A stretch of 19,982 bases of DNA from an uncultured Pleurocapsa sp. (GCA_937884735.1 CAKZYI010000855.1:1-19982), one strand, 5' to 3'. Positions 1 through 7,905 are shown, numbered from the stretch's first letter. Numbers and translations: made by a program. Notes: generated by a model not told the origin, from the letters alone.

Positions 1-345
1 CTCGTAGCTGGCATTTAACGCCACCATAGCTGGGGCAAAGGTACTGGCACTCAAAGCCAAGCAAATATTGCCCCCCACCGTAGCAGCATGAGATAGCTTA
101 AACGAGGCTAGTTCTCTGACGGCATCTTTAAGAGCTTTTGTAGCAGTCCAAGCACCAGGAAAAGCAAAATCTAGCAGGTCGTTTTGAATACAGGTTGCCC
201 CAATAGACAAGCTTTCTGCTGTTACCTCTATTTCCGACCATTTGAGCCGTTGCATATCCACTAAAGTTTCTATCTGGGGCTGAACTTCGTTAAAAATCCA
301 AGATCCACCAGCCAGCCAATTCCAGCAATGCTTCCAGTCTTGCAC
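1..345 (-). pseudogene. Xanthine dehydrogenase family FAD-binding subunit, 5'-truncated, runs off left edge
   Basis: Reading right to left, the translation carries the molybdopterin-dehydrogenase FAD-binding signatures WLAGGSWIFNEVQP and TVGGNICLALSAS, so it is the FAD subunit (subunit M/XdhB type) of a xanthine dehydrogenase-like enzyme, which passes electrons from the molybdenum and Fe-S subunits. From memory of the family, about 15 further residues should precede the sequence EVQDW. Here an in-frame TAA lies at 355-357, preceded by another at 361-363, and nothing family-like is visible beyond. The only available start is GTG at 343-345. The gene has therefore lost its extreme 5' end, or uses a short GTG start; I favour damage. 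Its neighbours are purine permeases and an adenine deaminase, so its substrate is probably hypoxanthine or xanthine. The rest lies outside the window. Confidence 0.7.
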
Positions 346-641
346 TTCTTGAAATTATATTTACCCATCGAGTAATAAGATGAATATTCATATTGGTGGT
401 AATGTGGATTTTGGGCAAAATACAGACATTACTTTAACCGCAATTAAGGCTTATGTTGGCATCCAATTTTGGCTGTAGATACGTCTCAACGTTATACAAG
501 TCCATAACAAGCAAATCGAGTGTTGTTCACCTATTCATAGTGGAACGGATTTAATTTGTATACTGTATGCAATGATTCAGAATTAAAATTTTATTAAAGA
601 TAATTTTAAATTAATTAATTATTTTAAAAGAGGTATCTATC
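346..641. other. Divergent intergenic region upstream of the purine permease
   Basis: This stretch separates the truncated xanthine dehydrogenase subunit from the permease. It contains the palindromic element at 555-600 and a ribosome binding site AAGAGGT (628-634) about seven bases before the permease ATG. A 32-codon open stretch from 381 to 479 on the plus strand (begins MNIHIGGNVDFGQ) is not recognised and may be chance or a remnant. Confidence 0.5.
555..600 (+). promoter_or_regulatory. Putative operator/promoter element A of the purine permease
   Basis: The core TTGTATACTGTATGCAA (556-572) is a near-perfect palindrome centred on T564, with half-sites TGTATAC and GTATGCA. The whole 46-base block matches the block at 3128-3173, upstream of the adenine deaminase, at 38 of 46 positions by eye. 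GTATAC-type palindromes are common operators of GntR/FadR-family regulators, so that family is a guess for the binder. The centre lies 78 bases before the permease ATG. Confidence 0.6.
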
Positions 642-2054
642 ATGAGTCGGAAATCACCAACTCCGACCAAATCATCACCCGATGCCAATTCGTCATCTAA
701 AGCTGGTGGTATAGCTGGTTTTTTTGAATTTGAACAGCTAGGAACTAACTTCCGCACTGAAGTCCTAGCTGGAGTAACAACTTTTGTGACCATGGCTTAT
801 ATTTTGGCGGTAAACCCCGACATTCTTTCTCAAGCCGTGTTTTTACAAGAATCGGGAGATTTATTTGGCGAACTAGTATTTGCTACAGCAATTTCTGCTG
901 CGATCGCAACCTTAGTTATGGGCATCTATGCCAAATATCCTTTTGCCCTCGCCCCTGGTATGGGAATCAACGCCTACTTTGCTTTTTCGGTAGTATTGGG
1001 TTTGGGGATTGATTGGCGAGTAGCTTTAGCTGCGGTGTTTGTTGAGGGACTAATTTTTATTGCCATGTCCTTAACCAAAATGCGTAGTCGGATTGTGGCT
1101 GCTATTCCCGACTGTCTCAAACATGCCACGGCTGCGGGTATTGGTTTATTTATTGCCTATATCGCTCTAACTAGCAACTCGGGAATCATTGTTACTAGCG
1201 AAGCTACCACAACGACTTTAGGAAATCTAGGCGATCCGAACACTTTAATGGCGATCGCAGGTATTCTAATTACGGCTGCTTTTGTGGCGCGAAGAATTAA
1301 AGGTGCATTATTAATTGGTATTTTAGCCACCGCTTTGCTAGGCTGGATTTTAGGCATTGCTCCTTGGCCTGAAGGCATTGTCGGTTTTCCTGCGTTTCCT
1401 GTCAACATTGCAGGGCAAGCTTTTGTGGGGTTAGGGCAAGTTTTTAGTAATAATATTTGGAATTTATTAGCAGTTTTGTTTGTCTTTCTCTTTGTCGATA
1501 CATTCGATACAGTAGGAACGCTTACAGGGGTTGGAGTCAAAGCAGGTTTTGTGGATGAAAAAGGAGAGTTACCCCGCGCTAGTCAGGCATTTATGGCAGA
1601 TGCAGTAGGAACTACAGTTGGTGCAGCTTTAGGCACATCGACTGTAGCCACCTATATCGAGTCAGCAGCGGGAGTATCCGAAGGTGGACGCAGTGGCTTC
1701 ACCGCTATAGTAACTTCAGTTTTATTTGCTCTGGCAATATTCTTTACGCCCTTGCTTTCAGCGATTCCTCCCTTTGCTACTGCACCAGTACTACTAATCG
1801 TAGGAGTTCTAATGGCAGGTAGCATTACCGAAATCGATTGGAACGATCCTGCCGAGTCAATTCCCTCTTTTTTAACTATTTTATTTATTCCCCTGAGCTT
1901 TTCCATCGCCGAAGGGCTCGCGGTTGGTTTTATTAGCTACCCCATACTCAAAGCAATTCAGGGTAAGGCACACGAAACCGATATTACCGTCTGGATTTTA
2001 GCAGCGGTATTCTTATTACGCTTTGTCTTTTTGGCTTTAGAAATTGGTGCCTAG
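642..2054 (+). CDS. NCS2-family adenine/guanine/hypoxanthine permease (AzgA/PbuO type)
   Basis: This 470-residue inner-membrane transporter imports purine bases with protons. Diagnostic NCS2 AzgA-branch motifs are visible: FALAPGMGINAYF (residues 101-113), FVDTFDTVGTL (284-294) and GTSTVATYIESAAG (331-344), with acidic residues D286 and E340 at the expected substrate-site positions of TM8 and TM10. Many hydrophobic segments fill residues 40-470; the first 25 residues are a Ser/Pro/Lys-rich cytoplasmic extension. The length fits the family. The ATG is supported by AAGAGGT about seven bases upstream. The gene sits downstream of an operator-like element shared with the adenine deaminase, which suggests co-regulated purine scavenging. 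Which purine it prefers cannot be read from the sequence. Confidence 0.9.
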   Translation: MSRKSPTPTKSSPDANSSSKAGGIAGFFEFEQLGTNFRTEVLAGVTTFVTMAYILAVNPDILSQAVFLQESGDLFGELVFATAISAAIATLVMGIYAKYPFALAPGMGINAYFAFSVVLGLGIDWRVALAAVFVEGLIFIAMSLTKMRSRIVAAIPDCLKHATAAGIGLFIAYIALTSNSGIIVTSEATTTTLGNLGDPNTLMAIAGILITAAFVARRIKGALLIGILATALLGWILGIAPWPEGIVGFPAFPVNIAGQAFVGLGQVFSNNIWNLLAVLFVFLFVDTFDTVGTLTGVGVKAGFVDEKGELPRASQAFMADAVGTTVGAALGTSTVATYIESAAGVSEGGRSGFTAIVTSVLFALAIFFTPLLSAIPPFATAPVLLIVGVLMAGSITEIDWNDPAESIPSFLTILFIPLSFSIAEGLAVGFISYPILKAIQGKAHETDITVWILAAVFLLRFVFLALEIGA

Positions 2055-2110
2055 TTTATTATTAAAATATCACCCTGTCGTCGATATGAGTTTATTTTTT
2101 ATCTTTCTTA

Positions 2111-2311
2111 TCAAGGTAAATATAATACTTTCTCTTTCCACTCTTCTTGCTCTGTATAGTTTACCAGCAGTAAAATCTCATCAATAGCTTGCCCAATAGA
2201 AATACGATCGCTCACTACAAACAGTCCTGACATTGCTTTGTTTTTTTGCAAGCGTTGATAAGCAAAATCGGGGATCGTAGCGCGATCGTACATCATGTTT
2301 TCTCCATCCAT
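2111..2311 (-). pseudogene. DUF5615 PIN-like toxin, C-terminal fragment
   Basis: The 66 codons read as the C-terminal half of a DUF5615 (Mut7-C/PIN-like) putative toxin: a YDRATIPDFAYQ stretch followed by GLFVVSDRISIGQAIDEI and an ending EEWKEKVLYLP, all typical of that family's second half. The N-terminal half with the LLDENL-type motif, roughly 55 residues, is absent. The fragment begins inside the last codons of the PIN gene before it (ATG at 2311 against a stop at 2293-2295), and the likeliest starts for what remains are the paired ATGs at 2291-2296 behind GGAG. It looks like a deletion joined two toxin genes. Expression of a functional toxin is unlikely. Confidence 0.6.
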
Positions 2312-2711
2312 CCCTTCGCTACCATTTCTTCTGCTAATAACTTTGGAGAGACAATTAATACATTTTGAACCTGTTTACCAAACAGAAAACCAAAATCTTT
2401 TTTATCTCCAGTCAATAAATGAGTACACTGCGAAGTAATCGCACCACTTAAAATTGGTATGTCTTTTGATTTGAGTTCTACTGATACATCAAGCACTAAA
2501 TCTTGACTAATGGTAATGTTTTGTAGCAATGACTCTAATCCTTGAATTTAACCGTATTTTTTCTTTTTATATTCTTCCTTGCTTCCTCAAAGGCGTAAAG
2601 CTTGGTAACACATTTTTCATGCTGCTTAACGATCTCGACTAATTTAGCGATTTTGCTACCTGAAACTGAACCACTAAACAAAATATTCGCATCGAGAAAG
2701 ACTTTTATCAC
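2293..2711 (-). pseudogene. VapC-like PIN-domain toxin, frameshifted
   Basis: A GTG start at 2711, five bases after the antitoxin stop, opens a 58-codon frame beginning MIKVFLDANILFSGS, which has the first PIN catalytic Asp (D7) and an EEAR motif, and ends at TAG 2535-2537. The rest of the PIN domain continues in another frame through LESLLQNITISQ, KDIPILSGAI and TGDKKDFG, the last carrying the second Asp pair, to TGA at 2293. The switch of frame falls between 2537 and 2550, where both frames have stops, so one small indel explains the split. An intact gene would encode an ordinary PIN ribonuclease toxin of about 137 residues. The catalytic acids survive, but the reading frame does not. Confidence 0.7.
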
Positions 2712-2716
2712 AATTT

Positions 2717-2941
2717 TTATAATTTAAAATCTTTTAATTCATCTTCGTTTGAGTCTCGAAATTCTTCCAGCCTCTCATCAGAGTAGATTTCTACTGGAAA
2801 CTTAGTACTAGGACGTAATATTAATCCCGCCTCGCCTTCTTCGATAACTATTTGTCCTCCAACTTCTAAACCATATTTTTCAATCAAGTTTTGAGGAAGT
2901 GCGATCGCGCCTTGCTCATCAATAGAAATAATTCTGTTCAT
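2717..2941 (-). CDS. AbrB/MazE-like antitoxin
   Basis: This 74-residue protein starts with an AbrB/SpoVT-type swapped-hairpin DNA-binding domain (residues 1-45: MNRIISIDEQGAIALPQNLIE, then GLEVGGQIVIEE), followed by an acidic tail (EIYSDERLEEFRDSNEDE) of the kind that wraps around a PIN toxin. It is the first gene of a toxin-antitoxin operon: the GTG of the PIN toxin lies five bases after its stop. Such antitoxins usually repress their own promoter. The toxin is frameshifted, so this is probably an orphan antitoxin now. The function assignment rests on fold motifs and gene order. Confidence 0.8.
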   Translation of the reverse strand: MNRIISIDEQGAIALPQNLIEKYGLEVGGQIVIEEGEAGLILRPSTKFPVEIYSDERLEEFRDSNEDELKDFKL

Positions 2942-3318
2942 TTTTTCAGCATTTTTAGAAATACCAAAATTTTAACAAAAATATTATTTTTGCCAGAAAA
3001 AGTATAAATTGTATTTAGTTCGGACATCCAAAATTTTGTTTGGTATTGGCATCAGAAGTAGAAGATTGATTGTAAAAGCGATCGCACTACCCTCTATCAA
3101 AACCAAATCCTACTTAAGCTAGAAGTATTTGCATACTGTATACATTGCTTCAGAATTAGAATTTTTTTAGAGTTAGTTTAAATTAATAAGCAAAGCCAAC
3201 TTAATAAGGCGATAGACTGCAACAGCAGCATCAATCTCACTACTTTCTGTTGTTACATTAGAGCTTTTTTCGTTCGATACAGAAAGCAGCTATTGCACAA
3301 ATTAACTTATAAACTATT
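2942..3318. other. Intergenic region and long leader of the adenine deaminase
   Basis: No gene is visible. The region holds one HIP1 octamer (3078-3085), the operator-like block 3128-3173 and an 11-bp inverted repeat with one mismatch (3240-3250 against 3279-3289) in what would be a leader of about 150 bases. No Shine-Dalgarno sequence precedes the deaminase ATG. Confidence 0.5.
3128..3173 (+). promoter_or_regulatory. Putative operator/promoter element B of the adenine deaminase
   Basis: The core TTGCATACTGTATACAT (3129-3145) has half-sites TGCATAC and GTATACA around T3137. It and the following A/T-rich 28 bases match the element at 555-600 upstream of the purine permease. The core centre is 182 bases before the deaminase ATG, leaving room for a leader. 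Confidence 0.6.
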
Positions 3319-4290
3319 ATGAAAGAATTTATTCAAAATCTGCCCAAAGCTGAACTACACTTGCATATTGAAGGTACTCTAGAGCCTGAGATGATGTTTA
3401 AATTGGCTCAACGCAACAAAATCGATCTGCCTTATGAATCGGTATCAGAAGTAAAGGAAGCATACAACTTTGACAATCTAGAATCTTTTCTCGATATTTA
3501 CTACCAAGGCTCGCAAGTATTACAAAAAGGGGACAGTGTACGACATACGGAAATATTTTTTGATCCTCAATCTCATACAGATCGCGGCATTGACTTTGAA
3601 ACGGCATATCAAGGAATTTATCAGGCTTTGCAGGATGGTGAATCTAAGTTAGGTATATCTAGCCAGTTGATTCTTTCTTTTCTGCGCCATCTAAGTCAAG
3701 AGGAGGCATTTAATGTCTTAGAACAGGCTTTACCCTATAAAGATACTATTGTGGCAGTTGGTTTAGATTCTGCCGAACAGGGCAATCCACCTTCTAAGTT
3801 CAAAGCAGTATTCGATCGCGCCAAAGCAGAAGGGTTTTTAACCGTAGCACATGCAGGAGAAGAAGGCCCACCAGATTATATTTGGGAAGCAATTCTCCTT
3901 TATGATGTATCTCGCATCGACCATGGTGGTCGTTCGATGGAAGATCCAAAACTATTAGATTATTTAGTAGATCGCCAAATCCCTTTGACAGTCTGTCCAT
4001 TATCTAATGTCGAATTGAAGGTTTTCGATTCAATGGCAGAACACAATCTTAAAAAGCTACTGGATTTGAATATCTGTGCCACCGTTAATTCTGACGATCC
4101 GTCATATTTTGGGGGCTATGTCAGCAAAAATTATCAAGCAGCTCAAGAGTCATTGAATTTGAATAAACAAGAGCTATATCAACTGGCTAAAAACTCTTTT
4201 CAGGCTTCTTTTTTATCTTTAGAAACTAAGCAAGAGCTAATTGCTGAATTGGAAAATTATTGTGGGTTGACTAACTCGAATAGAGCATAA
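3319..4290 (+). CDS. Adenine deaminase (adenosine deaminase superfamily), with an internal in-frame deletion
   Basis: The 323-residue protein belongs to the adenosine deaminase-fold adenine deaminase group, which converts adenine to hypoxanthine and ammonia in the cytoplasm. Zinc ligands and catalytic residues are present: HLHIEG (H14, H16), VAHAGEEGP (H178, E181), IDHG (H202) and NSDDP (D259/D260), plus VGLDSAEQGNPPSKF and PLTVCPLSN. Between YYQGSQVL and VRHTEIFFDPQ only five residues remain (68-73), whereas relatives as I remember them have about 21, including a conserved FYDLTWAYL helix. Thus roughly 16 residues are missing in frame. The zinc site is outside the gap, but folding may suffer. 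The start matches the family's usual beginning. It lies downstream of an operator shared with the purine permease. Confidence 0.85.
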   Translation: MKEFIQNLPKAELHLHIEGTLEPEMMFKLAQRNKIDLPYESVSEVKEAYNFDNLESFLDIYYQGSQVLQKGDSVRHTEIFFDPQSHTDRGIDFETAYQGIYQALQDGESKLGISSQLILSFLRHLSQEEAFNVLEQALPYKDTIVAVGLDSAEQGNPPSKFKAVFDRAKAEGFLTVAHAGEEGPPDYIWEAILLYDVSRIDHGGRSMEDPKLLDYLVDRQIPLTVCPLSNVELKVFDSMAEHNLKKLLDLNICATVNSDDPSYFGGYVSKNYQAAQESLNLNKQELYQLAKNSFQASFLSLETKQELIAELENYCGLTNSNRA

Positions 4291-4372
4291 ACCATATTTT
4301 GAATATTTTTATAATTTCTATCTAGTAGATTTACAGTAAGCTTATTACTTTCCCATAGCGATACTAGTTCCC

Positions 4373-5620
4373 TTAGACTTTTTTGCCTTGAGGAAGTAAT
4401 AAATTTAGCAACACCCCAACAATGCTCGATAGCCCAATCCCCTCCAAGGCAAACGAACCTGCTTTAACACTCATGCCACCTACTCCTAGCATCAAAATTA
4501 TGCCGACGATCGCAATATTGCGAGGCTGCAATAAATCTTCTGACGACCGCACTAGACTAATCATGCCAACAATTACCACCGTACCAAATAAAACGATTAA
4601 AATTCCTCCCATTACGGGTACGGGAATAGTTTGCAAAATCGCGCCTAACTTGCCAAAAAACGAGAGCAAAATCGCGGAAAGTGCTGCCCAAGTCATAATT
4701 GCAGGATTAAATACCCTAGTTAGGGCGACTGCTCCTGTTACCTCTGAATAAGTAGTGTTGGGTGGGCCACCTAAAAATGCCGCTAAGGTAGTAGCAATAC
4801 CATCTCCTAACAAAGTCCGATGTATCCCTGGATCTCTAAGGTAGTCATTTATCGTTACCGCGCCAATAGCCAAAACATAGCCAACGTGTTCGATCGCAGG
4901 AGCGAACGCTAAAGGCATCATAAAAAGAATAGCAGGTAAACTAAATTGGGGTGCGGTAAACCGAGGAAAGGCTAACCAGGGTGCTTGAGCAATAGGACTA
5001 AAATCAACTAAGCCCAAAGGCAAAGAAACTAAATAACCTGCAAAAATACCAGCCAAAATGGGAACTAACCGCAGAAAACCTCTGGCTGTAATTGCGGTCA
5101 ACATTGTGACTAATAAAGATATGGCAGCTACCCCAATGGCGATCGCTCCACTATAATTATCTCCTGCATTTGTTGCCATATCTACGGCGGTAGAGGCTAA
5201 ACCCAAACCGATAACCATAATCACGGGTCCCGTTACGATAGTCGGCAAAAACCGATTAATTATTCCCGAATCACCCCAAAACACAATTAAGCTGAGAATT
5301 AGATAGACCACTCCAGCAGCGGCAAGTCCCGATAATGTCGCAGCCAAACCGTATTTTTCAATACTCAAAGTTATAGGTGCAATAAAGGCAAAAGAAGATG
5401 CCAAATATACGGGAACTTTACCCCCCGTAACCAACTGAAAACATAATGTTCCCAATCCAGAGGTAAATAAAGCCACGTTGGGATCTAAACCCGATAAAAT
5501 TGGCACTAGTACCAATGCTCCAAAAGCCACAAACAGCATCTGTGCCCCGAGCAAAAAATCTTGCAGCCGAAAACGATAAACAGTCGATGAAGCAGTCGCA
5601 TCTTGAGTAGTTTTGATCAT
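4373..5620 (-). CDS. Uracil/xanthine permease of the NCS2 family (UraA/RutG type)
   Basis: This 415-residue inner-membrane proton symporter takes up uracil or xanthine. The UraA-type substrate site is recognisable: PAIEHVGYV in TM8 (E244, H245) and FLGGPPNTTYSEVTG in TM10 (E293), followed by IPVPVMGGILIVLFG. Length and the spread of about 14 hydrophobic segments fit the nucleobase-ascorbate branch. It faces the adenine deaminase tail to tail with about 80 bases between them. The upstream region lacks a clear Shine-Dalgarno sequence and lacks the palindrome found before the other two purine genes, so it may be regulated separately. The exact base transported cannot be decided, though the NTTYSE form is closer to uracil than to xanthine carriers. 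Confidence 0.88.
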   Translation of the reverse strand: MIKTTQDATASSTVYRFRLQDFLLGAQMLFVAFGALVLVPILSGLDPNVALFTSGLGTLCFQLVTGGKVPVYLASSFAFIAPITLSIEKYGLAATLSGLAAAGVVYLILSLIVFWGDSGIINRFLPTIVTGPVIMVIGLGLASTAVDMATNAGDNYSGAIAIGVAAISLLVTMLTAITARGFLRLVPILAGIFAGYLVSLPLGLVDFSPIAQAPWLAFPRFTAPQFSLPAILFMMPLAFAPAIEHVGYVLAIGAVTINDYLRDPGIHRTLLGDGIATTLAAFLGGPPNTTYSEVTGAVALTRVFNPAIMTWAALSAILLSFFGKLGAILQTIPVPVMGGILIVLFGTVVIVGMISLVRSSEDLLQPRNIAIVGIILMLGVGGMSVKAGSFALEGIGLSSIVGVLLNLLLPQGKKV

Positions 5621-6086
5621 ATCAGTTTATTCGAGACAATCCTCTTAAATCTTGTTCGTCTAGGGGTGCAGGTATTCCATTACGAATCAATCTCGATCAT
5701 CTCAGGCATTGCTAAACATATCTGTATCAAAATTAGCTTAGGCTAAAGCTTATGGATATCAATTTAGTAATGGCGATCGCCTAGATGTTATTAGAATTCA
5801 ACAGTGGCAATGATTCACTATATTTCATTAGAACTATGATTTTGGATGCCTACCTCTACTGCAATGCGATCGCTTTTTGATGTAGCCTATTAACTGTTGC
5901 CAGTATCCTATAGTTTTCGACTAGATAACAGGGGAAAAATTCAGGTATTACTTGTTTGAAAATGAGATTGCACTAGCAGTAGCCAAACTAAGTACCTGGG
6001 CAAAATTAATTATAGAATCCATTATGAAGATCTTAAATGGATTCTATAAAAACATGACTATACTGCGTAAAATCGGTTTGTAATTA
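5621..6086. other. Intergenic region with two HIP1 sites and a coding-like remnant
   Basis: No complete gene is visible. HIP1 octamers lie at 5773-5780 and 5866-5873. On the minus strand, 5622-5686 reads RLIRNGIPAPLDEQDLRGLS plus RIN and a stop, and a neighbouring frame just upstream reads LAMPEMIEIDS. The composition is protein-like but I do not recognise a family. A long hairpin sits at 6010-6049. Confidence 0.4.
6010..6049 (-). terminator. Hairpin downstream of the alpha-glucosidase, possible terminator
   Basis: A perfect 14-bp inverted repeat (TTATAGAATCCATT at 6010-6023 and its complement at 6036-6049) surrounds a 12-base loop, 38 bases beyond the stop of the minus-strand alpha-glucosidase. 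On the minus strand it is followed by a T/A-rich but broken tract, so it is a weak intrinsic terminator at best. It could equally be a small repeat element. Confidence 0.4.
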
Positions 6087-7799
6087 TCATTCAACCCGCA
6101 AGTAAAAACCTTTTTTCTGGTAAATAGAAGCTTCAAAACGCTTTCGCTTTTTAGGTAAAACCATGAATATTTCGGGTCCAATATCAGAAGATAAATGTAC
6201 TTGGCAATTTACCCACTCTATCTCTTCATCAATCTGCAATTCTTTGGCATAAGAAAAATTAATTACAACTAGTACTTGTTCTTTTTCTGTTTCTCTGACG
6301 TAAGCCAAATGTTCGTAAGGATAGTGAATCAATGTTCTCCAGCAGCCTTTTTGTAAAGCATGGCTGTTTTTTCTGACTCTAATCAAAGCTTTATAAAAAT
6401 TGAGAATCGAATCGCGATCCTCAAACTCAGTAGCCACATTGACTTCCTTGTAATTCTCGTTAACTGGTAGCCAAGGTTCAACATCTTTACCAAAGCTAAA
6501 GCCAGCACGAACAGAGTTATCCCACTGCATTGGTGTGCGTGCTTTGTCTCTAGAAGCTGATTCTCCTTCGTGAGCAATTGTAGCGCGATCGCGCAATTTA
6601 TTGGCAGGAATATTTTCGTGGTCTATCATGCCTATTTCTTGCCCGTAATATAAAACAGGCGTACCTTTTACGGTAAGCAAAATCGTGGCAGCAGCCTTGG
6701 CAATACCAACGGGATTATCACAGAGGCTACAGTCAACCCAACGGGATAAATGGCGAGAAAGATCGTGATTATCGAGGAAATATACCGACCAAGCATCTTT
6801 AGGAGTCATTAACTCTTTTTTGATAATTTCTTTTTGCAAATGACCTGGATACCAAGGACTAAAGGGAAAATCGAACGTAAAGGGTAAGTGTAGTTCATCG
6901 TTATTTACGCCGCGAAAAATAACCGATTCATATAGTCCACTACTAATAAATGTCTCCCCAATTAAAACGCGATTATCATATTCATCGATAATTGCACGAA
7001 TTTCCTTGATGATTTGATGATTTTCAGGTAAGTCTTTATCGTATAAATGGTGCTGACTTTCAAATGCTTGCTTATCTTTTACTTCTGCTTTTAAAGGATT
7101 ATCGCGATAGTCTTTGTCTTTGCTATATACACTCGACGCATCCAATCTAAAGCCGTCAACTTTTTTATCTAGCCAAAAGCGAATCATCTGGTAAATAGCC
7201 TGTTTTACTTTGGGATTACGCCAGTTTAAGTCAGGCTGACGCTTATCAAATGTATGGTAGTAATATTGTTGTCTGGTTTGGCAATATGTCCAGGCTGTAC
7301 CACCAAAATAAGATAGCCAGTTATTCGGAACACCACCATCGGCATTAGGATCTTGCCAGTGATACCAGTCGCTTTTATGATTTTCCTTACCAAAACAAGA
7401 TTCTAAAAACCAGGGATGTTCGTTAGAAGTGTGATTGATGACCAAATCTAGAATTATTTTAATGCCTCTTTGATGTGCTTGGGCAATTAGGGTTTCAAAG
7501 TCATCGCAAGTACCAAATACAGGAGCGATCGCACAATAGTCACTAACATCATAACCATTATCATACATCGGAGATTTATTAATCGGCGAAAGCCAAATTG
7601 CATCAATGTGTAAAGACTTGTCGCTGTTGATATCTCCATCATTGAGATAGTCTAGTTTTTGAATAATTCCCTGAATATCTCCACTACCATCGCCGTTTCC
7701 ATCAGCAAAAGTTCGGGGGAAAATTTGATAAATAACGCTGTTTCTCCACCAGTGTTGAGATCTAGAAAATTTGTTATCGATCATGTTGTTATTAGTCAT
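6087..7799 (-). CDS. GH13 alpha-glucosidase / oligo-1,6-glucosidase-like enzyme
   Basis: The 570-residue protein is a glycoside hydrolase family 13 enzyme that releases glucose from short alpha-glucosides. The (beta/alpha)8 barrel motifs appear in order: DLVINHTS (region I, 118-125), GFRLDASS with nucleophile D220, LIGETF with acid/base E282 and FLDNHDLSR with D346; QPDLNW and TPVLYYGQEIG are typical of the oligo-1,6-glucosidase/sucrose-hydrolase group. A small C-terminal beta domain follows about residue 490. There is no signal peptide, so it is cytoplasmic. The first five codons (ATG at 7799) lie in a heptanucleotide repeat; the in-frame ATG at 7784 is an equally likely start, and neither has a ribosome binding site. 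A short-chain dehydrogenase lies 106 bases upstream on the same strand. Substrate is unknown. Confidence 0.88.
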   Translation of the reverse strand: MTNNNMIDNKFSRSQHWWRNSVIYQIFPRTFADGNGDGSGDIQGIIQKLDYLNDGDINSDKSLHIDAIWLSPINKSPMYDNGYDVSDYCAIAPVFGTCDDFETLIAQAHQRGIKIILDLVINHTSNEHPWFLESCFGKENHKSDWYHWQDPNADGGVPNNWLSYFGGTAWTYCQTRQQYYYHTFDKRQPDLNWRNPKVKQAIYQMIRFWLDKKVDGFRLDASSVYSKDKDYRDNPLKAEVKDKQAFESQHHLYDKDLPENHQIIKEIRAIIDEYDNRVLIGETFISSGLYESVIFRGVNNDELHLPFTFDFPFSPWYPGHLQKEIIKKELMTPKDAWSVYFLDNHDLSRHLSRWVDCSLCDNPVGIAKAAATILLTVKGTPVLYYGQEIGMIDHENIPANKLRDRATIAHEGESASRDKARTPMQWDNSVRAGFSFGKDVEPWLPVNENYKEVNVATEFEDRDSILNFYKALIRVRKNSHALQKGCWRTLIHYPYEHLAYVRETEKEQVLVVINFSYAKELQIDEEIEWVNCQVHLSSDIGPEIFMVLPKKRKRFEASIYQKKGFYLRVE

Positions 7800-7867
7800 T
7801 TGTTGTTAGTTATTTGTTGTTAGTCATTAGTCATTGGTTATTAGTTATTTGTTGTTAGTCATTAGTT
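7791..7867. repeat. Degenerate heptanucleotide tandem repeat (11 units)
   Basis: The stretch reads as eleven consecutive 7-mers of the form (A/G)TT(A/T/G)GT(T/C), for example ATTAGTC, ATTTGTT, GTTAGTT, ATTGGTT. Short heptameric tandem repeats of this kind are known from cyanobacterial intergenic DNA. Its left end forms the first codons of the alpha-glucosidase. A second run of four heptads in another phase (7895-7922, TTTGTTA CTTGTTA CTCATTA CTTATTA) covers the stop of the dehydrogenase. Confidence 0.8.
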
Positions 7868-7905
7868 ATTACTATATGCGGCTAACTATGCGCCTTTGTT
7901 ACTTG

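Noticed and set aside
381..479. 32-codon plus-strand frame MNIHIGGNVDFGQ...
   Set aside because: Too short, no ribosome binding site and no recognised family; listed only as content of the intergenic region.
3174..3318. Purine riboswitch upstream of adenine deaminase
   Set aside because: The paired-loop consensus of purine riboswitches was not found; only a simple hairpin is present.
5805..5818. Third copy of the purine operator near the uracil permease
   Set aside because: Only GCAATGATTCA matches; the palindrome itself is absent.
7791..7867. CRISPR array
   Set aside because: The units are contiguous 7-mers without spacers.
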